Origin: Amylibacter sp.
GTDB taxonomy: Bacteria; Pseudomonadota; Alphaproteobacteria; Rhodobacterales; Rhodobacteraceae
Direction of reading: 5' to 3'
Assembly (NCBI GenBank): GCA_030625465.1
Contig: DAOUQS010000123.1
Coordinates: 1-6,365 of the forward strand
DNA length: 6,365 nucleotides
Notes under the pieces: model-generated
The model's database searches: none
Told to the model about the DNA's origin: nothing
What the model saw: the letters and a program-made list of their open reading frames with translations, nothing else
Shown: piece by piece, positions 6,354-6,365 of the stretch
How the letters are laid out: each line of letters opens with the position of its first letter
Numbering within the stretch: the stretch's first letter is position 1
Translations under genes and position numbers: made by a program

Positions 6354-6365
6354 CTCTTTTTATCC
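6354..6365 (+). other. Short non-coding end of window
   Basis: Twelve bases follow the adenosyltransferase stop, including a run of five T (6357-6361 region). The sequence before it (GCCCGGCGGG) folds into at most a 3-base stem, so a terminator cannot be claimed. The window ends before any downstream gene can be seen. Confidence 0.4.

Noticed and set aside
6330..6365. Possible terminator after the adenosyltransferase
   Set aside because: There is a T-run, but the preceding GC-rich sequence forms only about a 3-base stem and the window ends.
1..6365. Mobile elements, CRISPR arrays, tRNA or other RNA genes
   Set aside because: No transposase or integrase motifs, repeated spacer units, terminal repeats or tRNA-like cloverleaf sequences were found on either strand.

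Overview
The window looks like chromosomal housekeeping sequence from an alphaproteobacterium, most likely Rhodobacterales. The evidence is the ParC sequence type, the bacterial HIG1-type 'twin transmembrane helix' small protein next to a PduO-type cobalamin adenosyltransferase, and the YjgN/M48 protease pair. Base composition and codon use look even throughout. I see no mobile element, CRISPR array, RNA gene or phage-like segment. The genus cannot be fixed from sequence reading alone.

Left part, minus strand (4565 down to 1): three genes read leftwards in tight succession. First is parC (topoisomerase IV subunit A, complete). After 9 bases comes a polytopic membrane protein of the YjgN/DUF898 family (complete). 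After 1 base comes an M48-family membrane-anchored zinc metallopeptidase, whose C-terminal end runs off the left edge of the window. The spacings suggest one transcript in which an essential DNA-decatenating enzyme leads a membrane protein/protease pair. The pair has no defined function and is the most interesting content here.

Middle (4566-4715): a 150-base divergent intergenic region between parC and a short-chain dehydrogenase gene. It holds a cluster of overlapping inverted repeats just upstream of the dehydrogenase start, a plausible operator.

Right part, plus strand (4716 to 6353): a classical short-chain dehydrogenase/reductase of unknown substrate, then after 22 bases a 68-residue two-helix membrane protein with a HIG1-like motif, then after 2 bases a PduO-type ATP:cob(I)alamin adenosyltransferase. 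The last two are almost certainly translationally coupled. The remaining 12 bases at the right edge are non-coding and stop before any further gene.

No clearly new system is proven. The best candidates for follow-up are the YjgN-M48 module, with at least four internal repeats in YjgN, the coupling of a HIG1-like protein to cobalamin adenosylation, the nested palindromes in the divergent promoter region, and the natural Gln at the quinolone-contact position of ParC.
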